From NCBI GenBank assembly GCA_012270065.1, contig JAAXJB010000039.1, positions 392,479-456,478 of the forward strand: 64,000 bases of DNA. Direction: 5' to 3'. Made by a program: the position numbers and the translations under genes. This document shows, in pieces, positions 18,977-26,675 of this stretch. Each line of letters opens with the position of its first letter. Position 1 is the stretch's first letter. The stretch is from Rubripirellula sp. (GTDB lineage Bacteria; Planctomycetota; Planctomycetia; Pirellulales; Pirellulaceae). The notes under the pieces are model-generated. The model was not told the origin of the DNA and searched no databases. It was given only the letters and a program-made list of their open reading frames with translations.

Positions 18977-19334
18977 ATCTAGAACCTGCGTTCTGGTCCG
19001 TCAGACCGGTTCAAGATTCAGTAAGTTTTGCCGAAAAACCGTTCCCACTCAGCCAGTTTTTGGACACGAGACCCTTCTCTGGGCCTTGAATGGCTGATCG
19101 TGATCGCAAAACCTCAATTGACCAGTTTTCAACCCGTCAGTTCCGCAACCCTTTCCCGCATCCAGTTTCAAACCATCGGTTTTCAGAAATTGAAACGCGT
19201 TTCAGCGGGAAAAGAGCCTCAAAACGTAAGAGCAGATGGGTTTTTACGCAATCTGACCTCACCTTGTTTTAAAAAAATGGTGAAGTTAGCCGGTAAATAG
19301 AGAAATAGCTCTGACACCGGCCCCAGAACCGACT
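18977..19334. other. gap between the unknown membrane protein and lpxB
   Basis: No credible gene. Short open frames lack motifs. A TTTTAAAAAAA tract lies at about 19266-19276; I see no clear stem beside it. Confidence 0.4.
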
Positions 19335-20549
19335 TCAGGCAACCCGACGTCGCTCACCCGAATGAATTCCATGCAACTTCTGTGTGTCCATTGGATCAGC
19401 TACCTGTGACTGCAAAAACAGTGCAGCCCGCCGTGAGGCACCTTCCTGAGCGTATCGACCACGTAAATCATCCAGACTTTCCAGCAGGCTGTGAAAGTAA
19501 AAATGGTCATTCAACATCGCATGAATTGAGTGCGTCAGAAAATCGACAGCAGGCTCAGGCTTTCCTACCGAAATCATCTCCGGAAATACTTTCCGGTCAC
19601 TCATCAAATTCGGTAGTGTAATGCTCTTCAGACGAAGCAGATGCTTACCAACGCCATGCAGAAGCCGACCAACTCGGTAAATGACTGCTGCCGGTGTACG
19701 GCGTGCCATCAGTTCAAGGCTGACACTGCCACTGACCATCATCGCACAGCGAGCGGCCTCAATCACTTCGCTGGTTCGACCAACGAAAAACTCGATGGGC
19801 AAGTCGCGATCCTGATCGGTCATTTCGTCGCGACACCACAGACATTGGCGATCGCGATAGGCTGCCACCAGAAAACGCACCCGCGGGTTGGTGCGACTGA
19901 GGCGTCGCATCGATTCCAGCATCAAAGGCCAGTTGCGTTGCACCTCATGATCCCGCGACCCCGGAAGCACTGCCACAAGATGCTCACCACCCGCCTGGAT
20001 CCCTCTGAACCGGTCCAGCAATTGCCGATCCAGAACATGGGTATTCACAGCATCAAAGAATGGATGCCCAACGAAAGTGGTAGGAATTCCATGCTTCTGG
20101 TAGTAGTTCTGTTCGACGGGTAGCACGGCCAGAACGTGATCTACGGTCCGCTTCATTTTTTTAATTCGCCAACCACCCCAAGCCCAAAGTTGGGGTGGGC
20201 AGTAGTAATGAACAGGAATCCCATATTTCTTGGCTCGCTTGGCGATGTGCCAATTGAAGCCAGGGAAATCAACCAACACCACAGCATCGACATTACCTTG
20301 CCGAAAAATGTCCTCTGCTTCATCTGCAAATCTGAAAAACTGCCTTAACTTGGGCAGAACTTCGATCAAACCAACGACAGCATGTTCAGTCAAATCGCGA
20401 TCAAGTCGACAGCCGGCCTCTCGCATCGACTGACCACCAAATCCGCGAATCTGGACCGTTGAATCCAATGCCAGAATCTCCGAGATCAACCGAGCAGCGT
20501 GCTGATCGCCGCTTGGTTCTCCCACGGAAAAAAATATGTTTGCTGACAT
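19335..20549 (-). CDS. lpxB: lipid-A-disaccharide synthase
   Basis: GT19 glycosyltransferase that joins UDP-2,3-diacylglucosamine and lipid X into the lipid A disaccharide at the inner membrane. The 404-aa protein starts MSANIFFSVGEPSGDQHAA, the standard LpxB N-terminus, and has VVLVDFPGFNWHIAKRAK, YYCPPQLWAWGGWRIKKMK, FVGHPFFDAV, VLPGSRDHEVQRNWP and the donor-site region AMMVSGSVSLELMARRTPAAVIYRVG. The frame stays open 33 codons upstream, but that sequence has no family similarity. The gene supports an outer membrane with lipid A. No other lpx gene is in the window. Confidence 0.94.
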   Translation of the reverse strand: MSANIFFSVGEPSGDQHAARLISEILALDSTVQIRGFGGQSMREAGCRLDRDLTEHAVVGLIEVLPKLRQFFRFADEAEDIFRQGNVDAVVLVDFPGFNWHIAKRAKKYGIPVHYYCPPQLWAWGGWRIKKMKRTVDHVLAVLPVEQNYYQKHGIPTTFVGHPFFDAVNTHVLDRQLLDRFRGIQAGGEHLVAVLPGSRDHEVQRNWPLMLESMRRLSRTNPRVRFLVAAYRDRQCLWCRDEMTDQDRDLPIEFFVGRTSEVIEAARCAMMVSGSVSLELMARRTPAAVIYRVGRLLHGVGKHLLRLKSITLPNLMSDRKVFPEMISVGKPEPAVDFLTHSIHAMLNDHFYFHSLLESLDDLRGRYAQEGASRRAALFLQSQVADPMDTQKLHGIHSGERRRVA

Positions 20550-20937
20550 TTTGAAATCCTGGATTTCCGTGCAATCTGCCTCTCCCGTAGGCTTTCTTCC
20601 GTGGTGGAAGAATCGATTTTCACAGTGATCGGGTGAGATCATGATCAAACGCTCAGGGAAAAATTCCTCTTCAGAACGTTTAGAAAAACCACAGGCTGAG
20701 TGTCAATGTTGATTCGATGCTAGCAAGTGCCTGAAACAGTGCGTTCGCTGTTCAATGGTCGAAGTATGGGAAGACACTTGAATGTGATGATGCACTACTT
20801 TTCTCTAAGCTCAGTATTCCTGCCAAAGTCCAGCAGAAGGACGCTTTACCAGAAACGCATGACTGGGACCGTCTCCAACGCATAAGTAGTACGAACAGGA
20901 TGATGTTCCGCCGAAAAACGGAAAGTAAATGAAGCGC
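20550..20937. other. gap between lpxB and the terminator of the Cys-rich gene
   Basis: About 390 bases with no credible gene and no strong hairpin; it should hold the lpxB promoter. Confidence 0.4.
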
Positions 20938-20977
20938 AAAAAAAACGACCCGTCGAGACAATGCTCGACGGGTCGTT
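20938..20977 (-). terminator. strong intrinsic terminator after the Cys-rich protein gene
   Basis: On the minus strand a perfect 14-bp stem (arms 20964-20977 and 20944-20957, loop of six bases at 20958-20963; core CTCGACGGGTCG) is followed by eight T (20945-20938). It lies 47 bases after the stop of the Cys-rich gene and is oriented for it. Confidence 0.88.
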
Positions 20978-21023
20978 GATAGGTCACGTCTGAAAGGTTT
21001 TCAGAACATTTCCGTTAGGCAAT

Positions 21024-21329
21024 TCAGCGTACGAAAACTGCGCTGGCCTGAACGACGCGACGCTTGCTAGCTGCGCTAGCACTTGGGTCAACAACTGGTG
21101 CTGGCATTGGAGCGGCAGTTGCACCTGACTCGCAGCCACAAGCTGGCTCGCAACCGCAAGCTGGCTCTTCGCAACCACAAGCTGGCTCGTCACATCCAGT
21201 GTCACAACACTCGGCGGAGCTTCCACAGCCCTTCACGCCAAGCATACGATCTAAAAGGTCAAACCCGAAACTCTGGCTGCACAGAGTACAACCAAGAACG
21301 AGTGCCATTGTCATTATTGTCCGCTTCAT
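21024..21329 (-). CDS. small secreted Cys-rich repeat protein
   Basis: A 101-residue protein with a signal peptide (MKRTIMTMALVLGCTLCSQSFG), then a Cys-rich centre with about fourteen Cys and the repeated unit CG-CE-(E)PA (positions roughly 45-70), and an Ala/Pro/Ser-rich tail ending RRVVQASAVFVR. The frame is open farther upstream, but the ATG at 21329 gives the signal peptide and has AGGGAGA in front. Similar MKR...FGFDLLDRMLG...CGC proteins are common in Planctomycetota; none that I know has a proven function. Metal binding, disulphide-rich structure, or a cell-wall role (planctomycete proteinaceous walls are Cys-rich) are all possible. A strong terminator follows. Confidence 0.8.
   Translation of the reverse strand: MKRTIMTMALVLGCTLCSQSFGFDLLDRMLGVKGCGSSAECCDTGCDEPACGCEEPACGCEPACGCESGATAAPMPAPVVDPSASAASKRRVVQASAVFVR
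21133..21189 (-). repeat. three-fold 18-bp repeat coding the PACGCE units
   Basis: Near-identical copies at 21133-21150, 21151-21168 and 21172-21189 (core AAGCTGGCTC on the plus strand) encode the repeated Pro-Ala-Cys-Gly-Cys-Glu segment of the Cys-rich protein. The near identity at DNA level suggests recent duplication. Confidence 0.75.
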
Positions 21330-21444
21330 TGGAGCTATGTCTCCCTTAATCTCAACTTGGCGGTTAAGTGTCGGTATGTCGTCACCGCATTTGGCGTGTT
21401 TCCACTCTTGCTGCGAAAAAAGCCTTCCATTGAGGTGCATTCGA

Positions 21445-21542
21445 TGGACGAAGTCGCCGTCGAGCACACCTCGGGTTTGCTCCGACAAACACAAACGGGT
21501 CGGGTGCGGACACCCGGCCCGCCGACTTCGTTCAGTTTGTCG
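21445..21542 (+). ncRNA. candidate cloverleaf-like structured RNA
   Basis: Hand folding gives a four-way junction. P1 pairs 21445-21456 with 21523-21534 (12 pairs, one G-U). P2 pairs 21460-21464 with 21470-21474 (one U-G, five-base loop). P3 pairs 21475-21479 with 21486-21490 (six-base loop). P4 pairs 21496-21506 with 21511-21521 (11 pairs, one U-G, CGGA tetraloop). All three wobble pairs are G-U only on the plus strand and would be A-C on the minus strand. Bases 21483-21490 are also perfectly complementary to 21535-21542, giving an alternative eight-pair helix or pseudoknot. It is not a tRNA: arm sizes and loops do not fit. On the minus strand it would lie in the leader of the Cys-rich gene. 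Confidence 0.45.
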
Positions 21543-21602
21543 TTCTCGCTGCCGGCAACGGTTAGGTCGCCGCAGAATCACTCGTAATTGGTAACGCCAT
21601 GT

Positions 21603-21627
21603 GATCCTGACATCCCATGTCAGGATC
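21603..21627. repeat. perfect 11-bp inverted repeat, 3-base loop
   Basis: GATCCTGACAT, CCC, ATGTCAGGATC. It is fully symmetric, has no T-run on either side, and lies 70 bases beyond the cloverleaf candidate. It could be an operator, a processing hairpin or part of the same transcript. Confidence 0.6.
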
Positions 21628-22062
21628 CCTGGGTCTATCACAAGAAGTTGAATTTGGCCTTGAGGCCGAAACCCATTTCATTTGCGATCTGTATCCGTAT
21701 CGACGCTGAGAGGTCTGTGAATCAGTGTTCCATGGGATTTTCGCGCTGTTGGAAAGCTTTGCCGATTAGGGGTTTTTTGCGGTTTTTCTCGAGGAATAGC
21801 GTTCCTCTGCTCCTGCGCGTGGCGTATTTGCTCCAATCGGTATAAAATCAAGCGTGCTGTCAGGTTCGCGTGTGATGCACGCACAAGGTGCATTGCCGGG
21901 ACCGAGTCCAGGTGAGTAGGCGAGTACCCGGCTGTGCGTGAGCACCCGGACGCGGGCGACTGCTGATACAGCATCCCACGTACCTTGCAGGAAACATGCC
22001 ACATTCGCTTTGAACCCACCATTTGGAATCTCCGGCCATCATCCCCTTGGTAAATCCCAACC

Positions 22063-22431
22063 TTGCCAACCGAGCCAACCGTTGTCGATTTGACTGCCCT
22101 GCCGGGTGTCCCCTGCCCTTGCGGCATTGCTAGGCGGGCTTTTGCCGATCAGGATGAGTTCCCGGGTACAGTACACCTGACTGAAATCAGCACGGATGCA
22201 CGAGAGCACTATCACAAGGAGCACACTGAAATTTACGTCATCTTGGCGTGCCAACCCGATGCAGCCATCGTGTTGGACGGACGGAAGATTCCTGTCTCAC
22301 CGCACCATGCCATTCTGATTCCGCCAGGAGTACGACACCGCGCGGTGGGAAAAATGACAGTATTGATCTTGTGTACACCAAATTTCGACCCAACAGATGA
22401 ACATTTCGACGCTTCACCTGTACCTGATTAG
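22063..22431 (+). CDS. cupin-fold protein
   Basis: A 122-residue single-domain cupin. Motif 1 is visible as HYHKEHTEIYVILACQPDAAIVLDGR, with the His/His/Glu metal ligands, and motif 2 as HHAILIPPGVRHRAVG with the last His ligand. The substrate is unknown; such proteins range from isomerases to dioxygenases and sensors. The start is a TTG at 22063 (an in-frame stop lies four codons before it and no ATG precedes motif 1). It stands alone, downstream of the large non-coding stretch and 70 bases before the beta-propeller gene. Confidence 0.8.
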   Translation: MPTEPTVVDLTALPGVPCPCGIARRAFADQDEFPGTVHLTEISTDAREHYHKEHTEIYVILACQPDAAIVLDGRKIPVSPHHAILIPPGVRHRAVGKMTVLILCTPNFDPTDEHFDASPVPD

Positions 22432-22501
22432 CCGGCTGGTAAAACGATGCCCGGCTGCAACTTGACACTGCATGATTAGCCGCGCGTATTAGAGAATCCA
22501 A

Positions 22502-23362
22502 ATGCGTTTCCGTTTCGACCTCATGAGCCGTTGCCTCACATTTGCGATATTTGCTTTTGCCTGCAGTGTGACACCTGCAGCCGCTGCTCACTGGCCATGC
22601 TGGCGTGGCCCCACACTTGATGGTCAAGCCCAAGCATCAGAACTTCCCGAGGACTGGGATCCCGCCGGCGACGAAGGCAGCAATGCGCTCTGGATGAGGG
22701 AAGATATCGGTGGGCCTTGCACACCAATTGCCATGAAGGGCCGGATTTACACGATTCAACGCTCCATGCCGTCAACGGAACGTGAAGGAGAGAAGGTAGT
22801 CTGTCTCGATGCTGCCACCGGCAAGACTCTGTGGGAGAACGCATACAACGTATGGCTATCCGATGTCCCTGCTGAACGCATCGGTTGGAGCAGTGTTGTG
22901 GGTGACCCGGAGACGGGCAATGTCTGCGCCTTGGGAGCGTGTGATATTTTTCAATTCATGAATGGCGAAACACTGTGGAGCATCCCGCTACATGAACAAT
23001 TTGGCATGCTCACTACATACGGTGGGCGAACAAACTTTCCGATCATCCATGAAAACCTTGTGATCATCAGCGGCATCATCATCAATTGGGGAGACGCTGC
23101 GAAACTGAATCACCGATTGATCGCAATCGATAAGAAAACCGGTGAGGTGATCTGGTTCAATGGAACCCGGGATCTTCCATTTGACACCACCTATTCAGCC
23201 CCAAGTTTGGTAACGATTGACGGCCAGAGACACGTGATCATGGGTGCCGGCGATGGCGCCATCCGGGGTTTCCAGCCCAGGCCTACAGGGAAACGCGAAA
23301 GTTGCAGAGTTGTACCTCGACAACGTCGAGGTAACACCGAATGCTTAGGAGCCATGATTTAA
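22502..23362 (+). CDS. PQQ-like beta-propeller protein, C-terminally truncated
   Basis: Exported protein with a signal peptide (LTFAIFAFACSVTPAAAAHWP) and the planctomycetal PQQ-like start WPCWRGPTLDGQA, followed by propeller blades (KVVCLDAATGKTLWE, LIAIDKKTGEVIWFNGTRD, GQRHVIMGAGDGAIRGFQPR). Up to about residue 262 it matches the family; the expected continuation TGKxxW and the remaining blades are missing and the last 22 residues (starting PTGKRESCRVV) look like read-through in a wrong frame. In the +1 frame the same DNA reads GNAKVAELYLDNVEVTPNA and then stop, which resembles a natural C-terminus. A deletion with frame loss is the likely cause, so the product may be non-functional. Confidence 0.75.
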   Translation: MRFRFDLMSRCLTFAIFAFACSVTPAAAAHWPCWRGPTLDGQAQASELPEDWDPAGDEGSNALWMREDIGGPCTPIAMKGRIYTIQRSMPSTEREGEKVVCLDAATGKTLWENAYNVWLSDVPAERIGWSSVVGDPETGNVCALGACDIFQFMNGETLWSIPLHEQFGMLTTYGGRTNFPIIHENLVIISGIIINWGDAAKLNHRLIAIDKKTGEVIWFNGTRDLPFDTTYSAPSLVTIDGQRHVIMGAGDGAIRGFQPRPTGKRESCRVVPRQRRGNTECLGAMI

Positions 23363-23381
23363 AACAACAACAAATTGACTA

Positions 23382-23409
23382 TCAGGGCACGACACAGGTC
23401 GTAGCCTGA
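23382..23409 (+). terminator. possible stem-loop between the two beta-propeller genes
   Basis: TCAGG and ACGAC in the left arm pair with GTCGT and CCTGA in the right arm around a two-by-two internal loop and an ACAG loop. There is no U-run, so termination is doubtful. Confidence 0.3.
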
Positions 23410-23465
23410 TTCGATACTTCTGAATTCTATCTGACCAGAGAACCTCCAAAAATCACTAGTGAGTC

Positions 23466-25634
23466 ATGCGTAACAACGAAATTTCCGCTTGGACCTTATT
23501 GGTTGCATCTGTCCTGCTCGGCAGCGTCACAATGCTTTCCCTGAGCGGCTGCAAGCCACCTGCCCCGACCAATGTCGACATCTCGACGGGCGAATACGTT
23601 GCCAGCAATACAACAGCAAGCAATACAAGTACCAGCAGCAACGTGACCACATCATCCTCCGAAGCTGTGGAAACCCCGTTTACCGCGGATAACGCGACAA
23701 CGGAACCAGCTGAAAATGAGGTCGAACAGGAGGTTACTGACCAGGCAGACACTGTGCTTTCAGCCGGTGGTGACTGGCCTCAGTGGGGCGGAACGCGCGA
23801 ACGAAACAACACGCCCGGCGTAAAGAATCTCCCGCTCGACTGGAACATTGGGAAGTTTGACCGACGCACCGGCGACTGGGACGACGCGAAAGCAAAAAAC
23901 ATCCGCTGGTTTTCCAACCTCGGTAGCCAAACCTACGGAAATCCCGTCATTGCTGGTGGTCAAGTTTATGTGGGAACAAACAACGGTGCAGGCCACCTCA
24001 AGCGGTTCCCATCGAAAGTTGACTTGGGATGCCTGCTTGCATTTGATGAGGAAAGTGGTGAATTCAAGTGGCAGCACAGCAGTGAGAAGCTTAGTACGGG
24101 CCGCGTTCATGACTGGCCGCTTCAGGGTGTTTGCTGCTCACCTCTGGTGGAAGGTAACCGACTCTGGTTTGTGACCAGCCGTGGTGAAGTTCGTTGCCTC
24201 GACACCGAAGGCTTTTATGACGACGAAGATGATGGTCCGGTGAAAAACGAAATGGTGTCTTTGGCTGCCATCATGGACACAGCCCCCCCTGCTGATGGAG
24301 CAGAGAATGAACCATCGAAGTTTGAGCTGACCTTAGCTGGTCTTGCTGAGGGTAAGCTGACCGATGCCGCCAAAGCGGCGTTAGCAGCTTCCGGAGCAGA
24401 GGTCGAAGGCGATGTAACAATTGAAACGGTAACCGAAGGAAAAGCCTGGACGGCAAAAGGTAAATTCAATGGAGTTGAGCGTGAGCTCACGATCAAACAG
24501 ATCGGACCCCGCATCAAATTCTTCAAGAAGCTCGGCACTTCGGACAAACGAGATGCAGATGTGATCTGGATTTACAACATGATGGGGCCGGACATGGGAA
24601 TCAGCCAACACAACATGTGCTCCTGCAGTGTGACCAGCTACGGCGATCTTCTCTTCGTCAACACCGGGAATGGTCTGGACGAGTCACACTACAACCTGCC
24701 AGCTCCTGATGCCCCCAGCTTCATTTGCATGAACAAGAATACGGGTGAAGTGTTATGGACCAACGGCGCTCCTGCCAAGAATATCCTCCACGGTCAGTGG
24801 TCAAGTCCAACCGTTGGCGTTTTTGACGGTATCCCGCAGGCATTATTCGCTGGTGGCGACGGAATTCTGTACAGCTTCAGAGCAGATGAAGGCAAAGACG
24901 GCAAACCCGAGTTGCTATGGCAATTTGATTGCAATCCAAAGGAAAGCAAATGGATTCTTGGTGGCGAGGGCACTCGCAATAATCTGATTGCCACACCTGT
25001 TGTTTATGACGGACTTGTATACATCGCGGTGGGTCAGGATCCCGAGCATGGGGAAGGAGAAGGTCATCTTTGGTGCATCAACCCGAACATGCGAGGTGAC
25101 ATTTCACCAACGCTTGCGATGAAGATTGGTGATGATGGCAAGCGAGTTCCCATTCCCCATCGCAGAATTCAAGCTGTTGAGCCAGAGAATGGTGAAGAAG
25201 AAGTCGACAACCCGAATTCAGGTGTTGTCTGGCACTACAGCATGCTGGACAACAACAGCGACGGTGAAATCGACTTTGAGGAAGAAATGCACCGATCCAT
25301 CGGAACCTGTGCCATCAAAGATGATGTTCTTTATGTCGCTGACTTTTCCGGCCTCGTTCATTGTCTCGACGCGAAAGGCACGGAAGATGGCGAGCCCATT
25401 GTCCACTTTACGTATGACATGCTCGCCCAGAGTTGGGGAAGTCCATTGATTGCCGATGGCCACGTCTTCATCGGTGATGAAGATGGCGACGTTGCGATTT
25501 TTGAATTTGGCAAAGACAATGTTGAGCCAATCGATGAAATCAATATGGGTAGCAGTGTCTACAGTACCCCCGTAGGTGCAAATGACTCCCTGTTCATCAG
25601 CACCAAAGACAAGCTGTTTTCAATCGGAAAGTGA
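23466..25634 (+). CDS. lipoprotein-type PQQ-like beta-propeller protein, 722 aa
   Basis: The N-terminus (LLGSVTMLSLSGCKPP) is a lipoprotein signal with lipobox LSGC, followed by a Thr/Ser/Asn-rich linker and the family start DWPQWGGTRERNNTPG. Blade motifs include VYVGTNNG, LLAFDEESGEFKWQHSS, VTSRGEVRCLDTEG, FICMNKNTGEVLWTNGAP, LLWQFDCNP and LHCLDAKG. Between blades, at about residues 265-350, sits an extra Ala/Glu-rich domain (KFELTLAGLAEGKLTDAAKAAL...), and near residue 595 an EF-hand-like DNNSDGEIDFEEE calcium loop. Related proteins are widespread in Planctomycetota and lack a proven cofactor or substrate. It lies about 100 bases after the truncated relative and may have been duplicated from a shared ancestor. 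Confidence 0.88.
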   Translation: MRNNEISAWTLLVASVLLGSVTMLSLSGCKPPAPTNVDISTGEYVASNTTASNTSTSSNVTTSSSEAVETPFTADNATTEPAENEVEQEVTDQADTVLSAGGDWPQWGGTRERNNTPGVKNLPLDWNIGKFDRRTGDWDDAKAKNIRWFSNLGSQTYGNPVIAGGQVYVGTNNGAGHLKRFPSKVDLGCLLAFDEESGEFKWQHSSEKLSTGRVHDWPLQGVCCSPLVEGNRLWFVTSRGEVRCLDTEGFYDDEDDGPVKNEMVSLAAIMDTAPPADGAENEPSKFELTLAGLAEGKLTDAAKAALAASGAEVEGDVTIETVTEGKAWTAKGKFNGVERELTIKQIGPRIKFFKKLGTSDKRDADVIWIYNMMGPDMGISQHNMCSCSVTSYGDLLFVNTGNGLDESHYNLPAPDAPSFICMNKNTGEVLWTNGAPAKNILHGQWSSPTVGVFDGIPQALFAGGDGILYSFRADEGKDGKPELLWQFDCNPKESKWILGGEGTRNNLIATPVVYDGLVYIAVGQDPEHGEGEGHLWCINPNMRGDISPTLAMKIGDDGKRVPIPHRRIQAVEPENGEEEVDNPNSGVVWHYSMLDNNSDGEIDFEEEMHRSIGTCAIKDDVLYVADFSGLVHCLDAKGTEDGEPIVHFTYDMLAQSWGSPLIADGHVFIGDEDGDVAIFEFGKDNVEPIDEINMGSSVYSTPVGANDSLFISTKDKLFSIGK

Positions 25635-25670
25635 AGGCTGAAGTAAACCCCAACAATCTTTGTTCGACCA

Positions 25671-25708
25671 ACAAACCTCTGGAAATCAATAAGCGACCAG
25701 AGGTTTGT
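25671..25708. repeat. perfect 12-bp inverted repeat with 14-base spacer
   Basis: ACAAACCTCTGG at 25671-25682 and CCAGAGGTTTGT at 25697-25708. It lies between the lipoprotein gene and the receiver gene, 23 bases before the latter's ATG. There is no T-run; a terminator without U-tract, a translation-control hairpin or an operator are possible. Confidence 0.6.
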
Positions 25709-25730
25709 CCAGATCCATATAGAACCCATC

Positions 25731-26114
25731 ATGTCAAAAACTCTCTTGGACTGCGGTAATTGTGGTCCCGATTTTCATGCCATCAGGCAAATGGTTTCGA
25801 GTCACTTCGGAGCGTCTGTTGTGCAGTCGCACGGTGTCGAAGACACGCTGGAGACACTCCGAAACCAACCGGTCGATCTGGTGACTGTAAACCGGAAACT
25901 GGATCGCGATTACAGTGACGGCCTCGATGTGGCGGTGGCAATCAAGTCAGATCCCGAATTGAGTTCAGTTCCTGTCATGTTGGTAACCAATTACGAAGAG
26001 CATCAGGAAACAGCCATGGCTGCCGGATGCGTCAGAGGCTTCGGAAAACTTGCCTTGAAAGATGCCGAGACCAGAGAACTTCTGAAACCTTTTTTGGGAT
26101 CAAAGGTGGATTGA
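25731..26114 (+). CDS. CheY-like receiver domain without the phospho-acceptor Asp
   Basis: A stand-alone 127-residue receiver fold: strand 3 DLVTVNRKLD, strand 4 VPVMLVTNYEE with the conserved Thr86, and the Lys of strand 5 in GFGKLAL (K106). At the phospho-Asp position of strand 3 there is Asn54, and the strand 1 acidic pair is replaced (LLDCGNCGPD). Aspartyl phosphorylation as in normal response regulators is therefore unlikely; this looks like a pseudo-receiver that signals by binding or by a different cue. No kinase gene is adjacent. An inverted repeat sits just upstream. Confidence 0.82.
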   Translation: MSKTLLDCGNCGPDFHAIRQMVSSHFGASVVQSHGVEDTLETLRNQPVDLVTVNRKLDRDYSDGLDVAVAIKSDPELSSVPVMLVTNYEEHQETAMAAGCVRGFGKLALKDAETRELLKPFLGSKVD

Positions 26115-26264
26115 GCCCGCTGATTCACCCATCCGAAAATCGCACGTAAAATTCTCCAATGAGATTTCCGGAGTACGCGTGCTTCCAAGAGTGGATGGGT
26201 GCTGCCCTTCTCTTGAAGCTAAAGCAGGATACGATGATGTCTTACCCAAGCACAGAAAGATTCG

Positions 26265-26675
26265 ATGAACGGTAAGTATCGCAAACTTCTCGCAGCCAAG
26301 ATCCACAGGGCCACAGTCACAGCAGCGGACGTTGACTATGAAGGAAGCGTGACGATTCCGCCTGAGCTGCTCGAAGCGGCGTGTATCCACCCCTACGAGT
26401 CGATTCATGTATGGAACACGACACGAGGTACTCGGCTGGAAACCTATGCCATTGCAGGCCTGAAAGGGTCCAACGACATCTGCGCCAACGGAGCCGCCGC
26501 TCACCTGATCCGACCGGGTGATCGGGTAATACTGGCAGCTTACACAATGGTAGCCGAGGAAGATGTCTCATCGCACCGGCCAAATCTGATCTTTGTCAAT
26601 GAAGCAAATCGAATCGTTCGTTCTGGACCAGAAGTACCAGGGCCGCAGCGTCGCAACGCTACGAAAGGCTTGTGA
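26265..26675 (+). CDS. panD: aspartate 1-decarboxylase
   Basis: Pyruvoyl enzyme that makes beta-alanine from L-aspartate for pantothenate and CoA synthesis. Family motifs are intact: KIHRATVTAADVDYEGSVTIPPELL, with self-cleavage expected between Gly27 and Ser28, then WNTTRGTRLETYAI, the conserved NGAAAHLIRPGDRVILAAY and PNLIFVNEANRI. The length of 136 aa is normal. The stop overlaps the GTG start of the next gene by four bases (GTGA), so the two are probably translated together. Confidence 0.95.
   Translation: MNGKYRKLLAAKIHRATVTAADVDYEGSVTIPPELLEAACIHPYESIHVWNTTRGTRLETYAIAGLKGSNDICANGAAAHLIRPGDRVILAAYTMVAEEDVSSHRPNLIFVNEANRIVRSGPEVPGPQRRNATKGL

Larger units (their letters stand above)
21330..22062. 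other. 733-base non-coding stretch rich in inverted repeats
   Basis: No credible protein gene. In addition to the cloverleaf and the 11-bp hairpin it holds smaller stems at 21653-21670 (TTTGGCC/GGCCGAA, one wobble), 21791-21807 (GAGGAA/TTCCTC) and 21875-21893 (ATGCAC/GTGCAT), and a direct repeat GAGTACCCGG/GAGCACCCGG near 21921-21949. TATAAAAT at 21841 could be a -10 box. The density of stems suggests a long structured transcript, which I cannot prove. Confidence 0.45.

Noticed and set aside
21363-21577. GTTAAGT at 21363 and GTTAGGT at 21571 match the integron attC core GTTRRRY
   Set aside because: No partner RYYYAAC core lies at a suitable distance, no gene cassette or integrase is present, and the hairpins between them do not follow the attC layout.
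21678-22127. 149-codon minus-strand open frame over the non-coding stretch
   Set aside because: It overlaps the cupin gene, has no motif and an irregular composition; the DNA is better explained by multiple inverted repeats.
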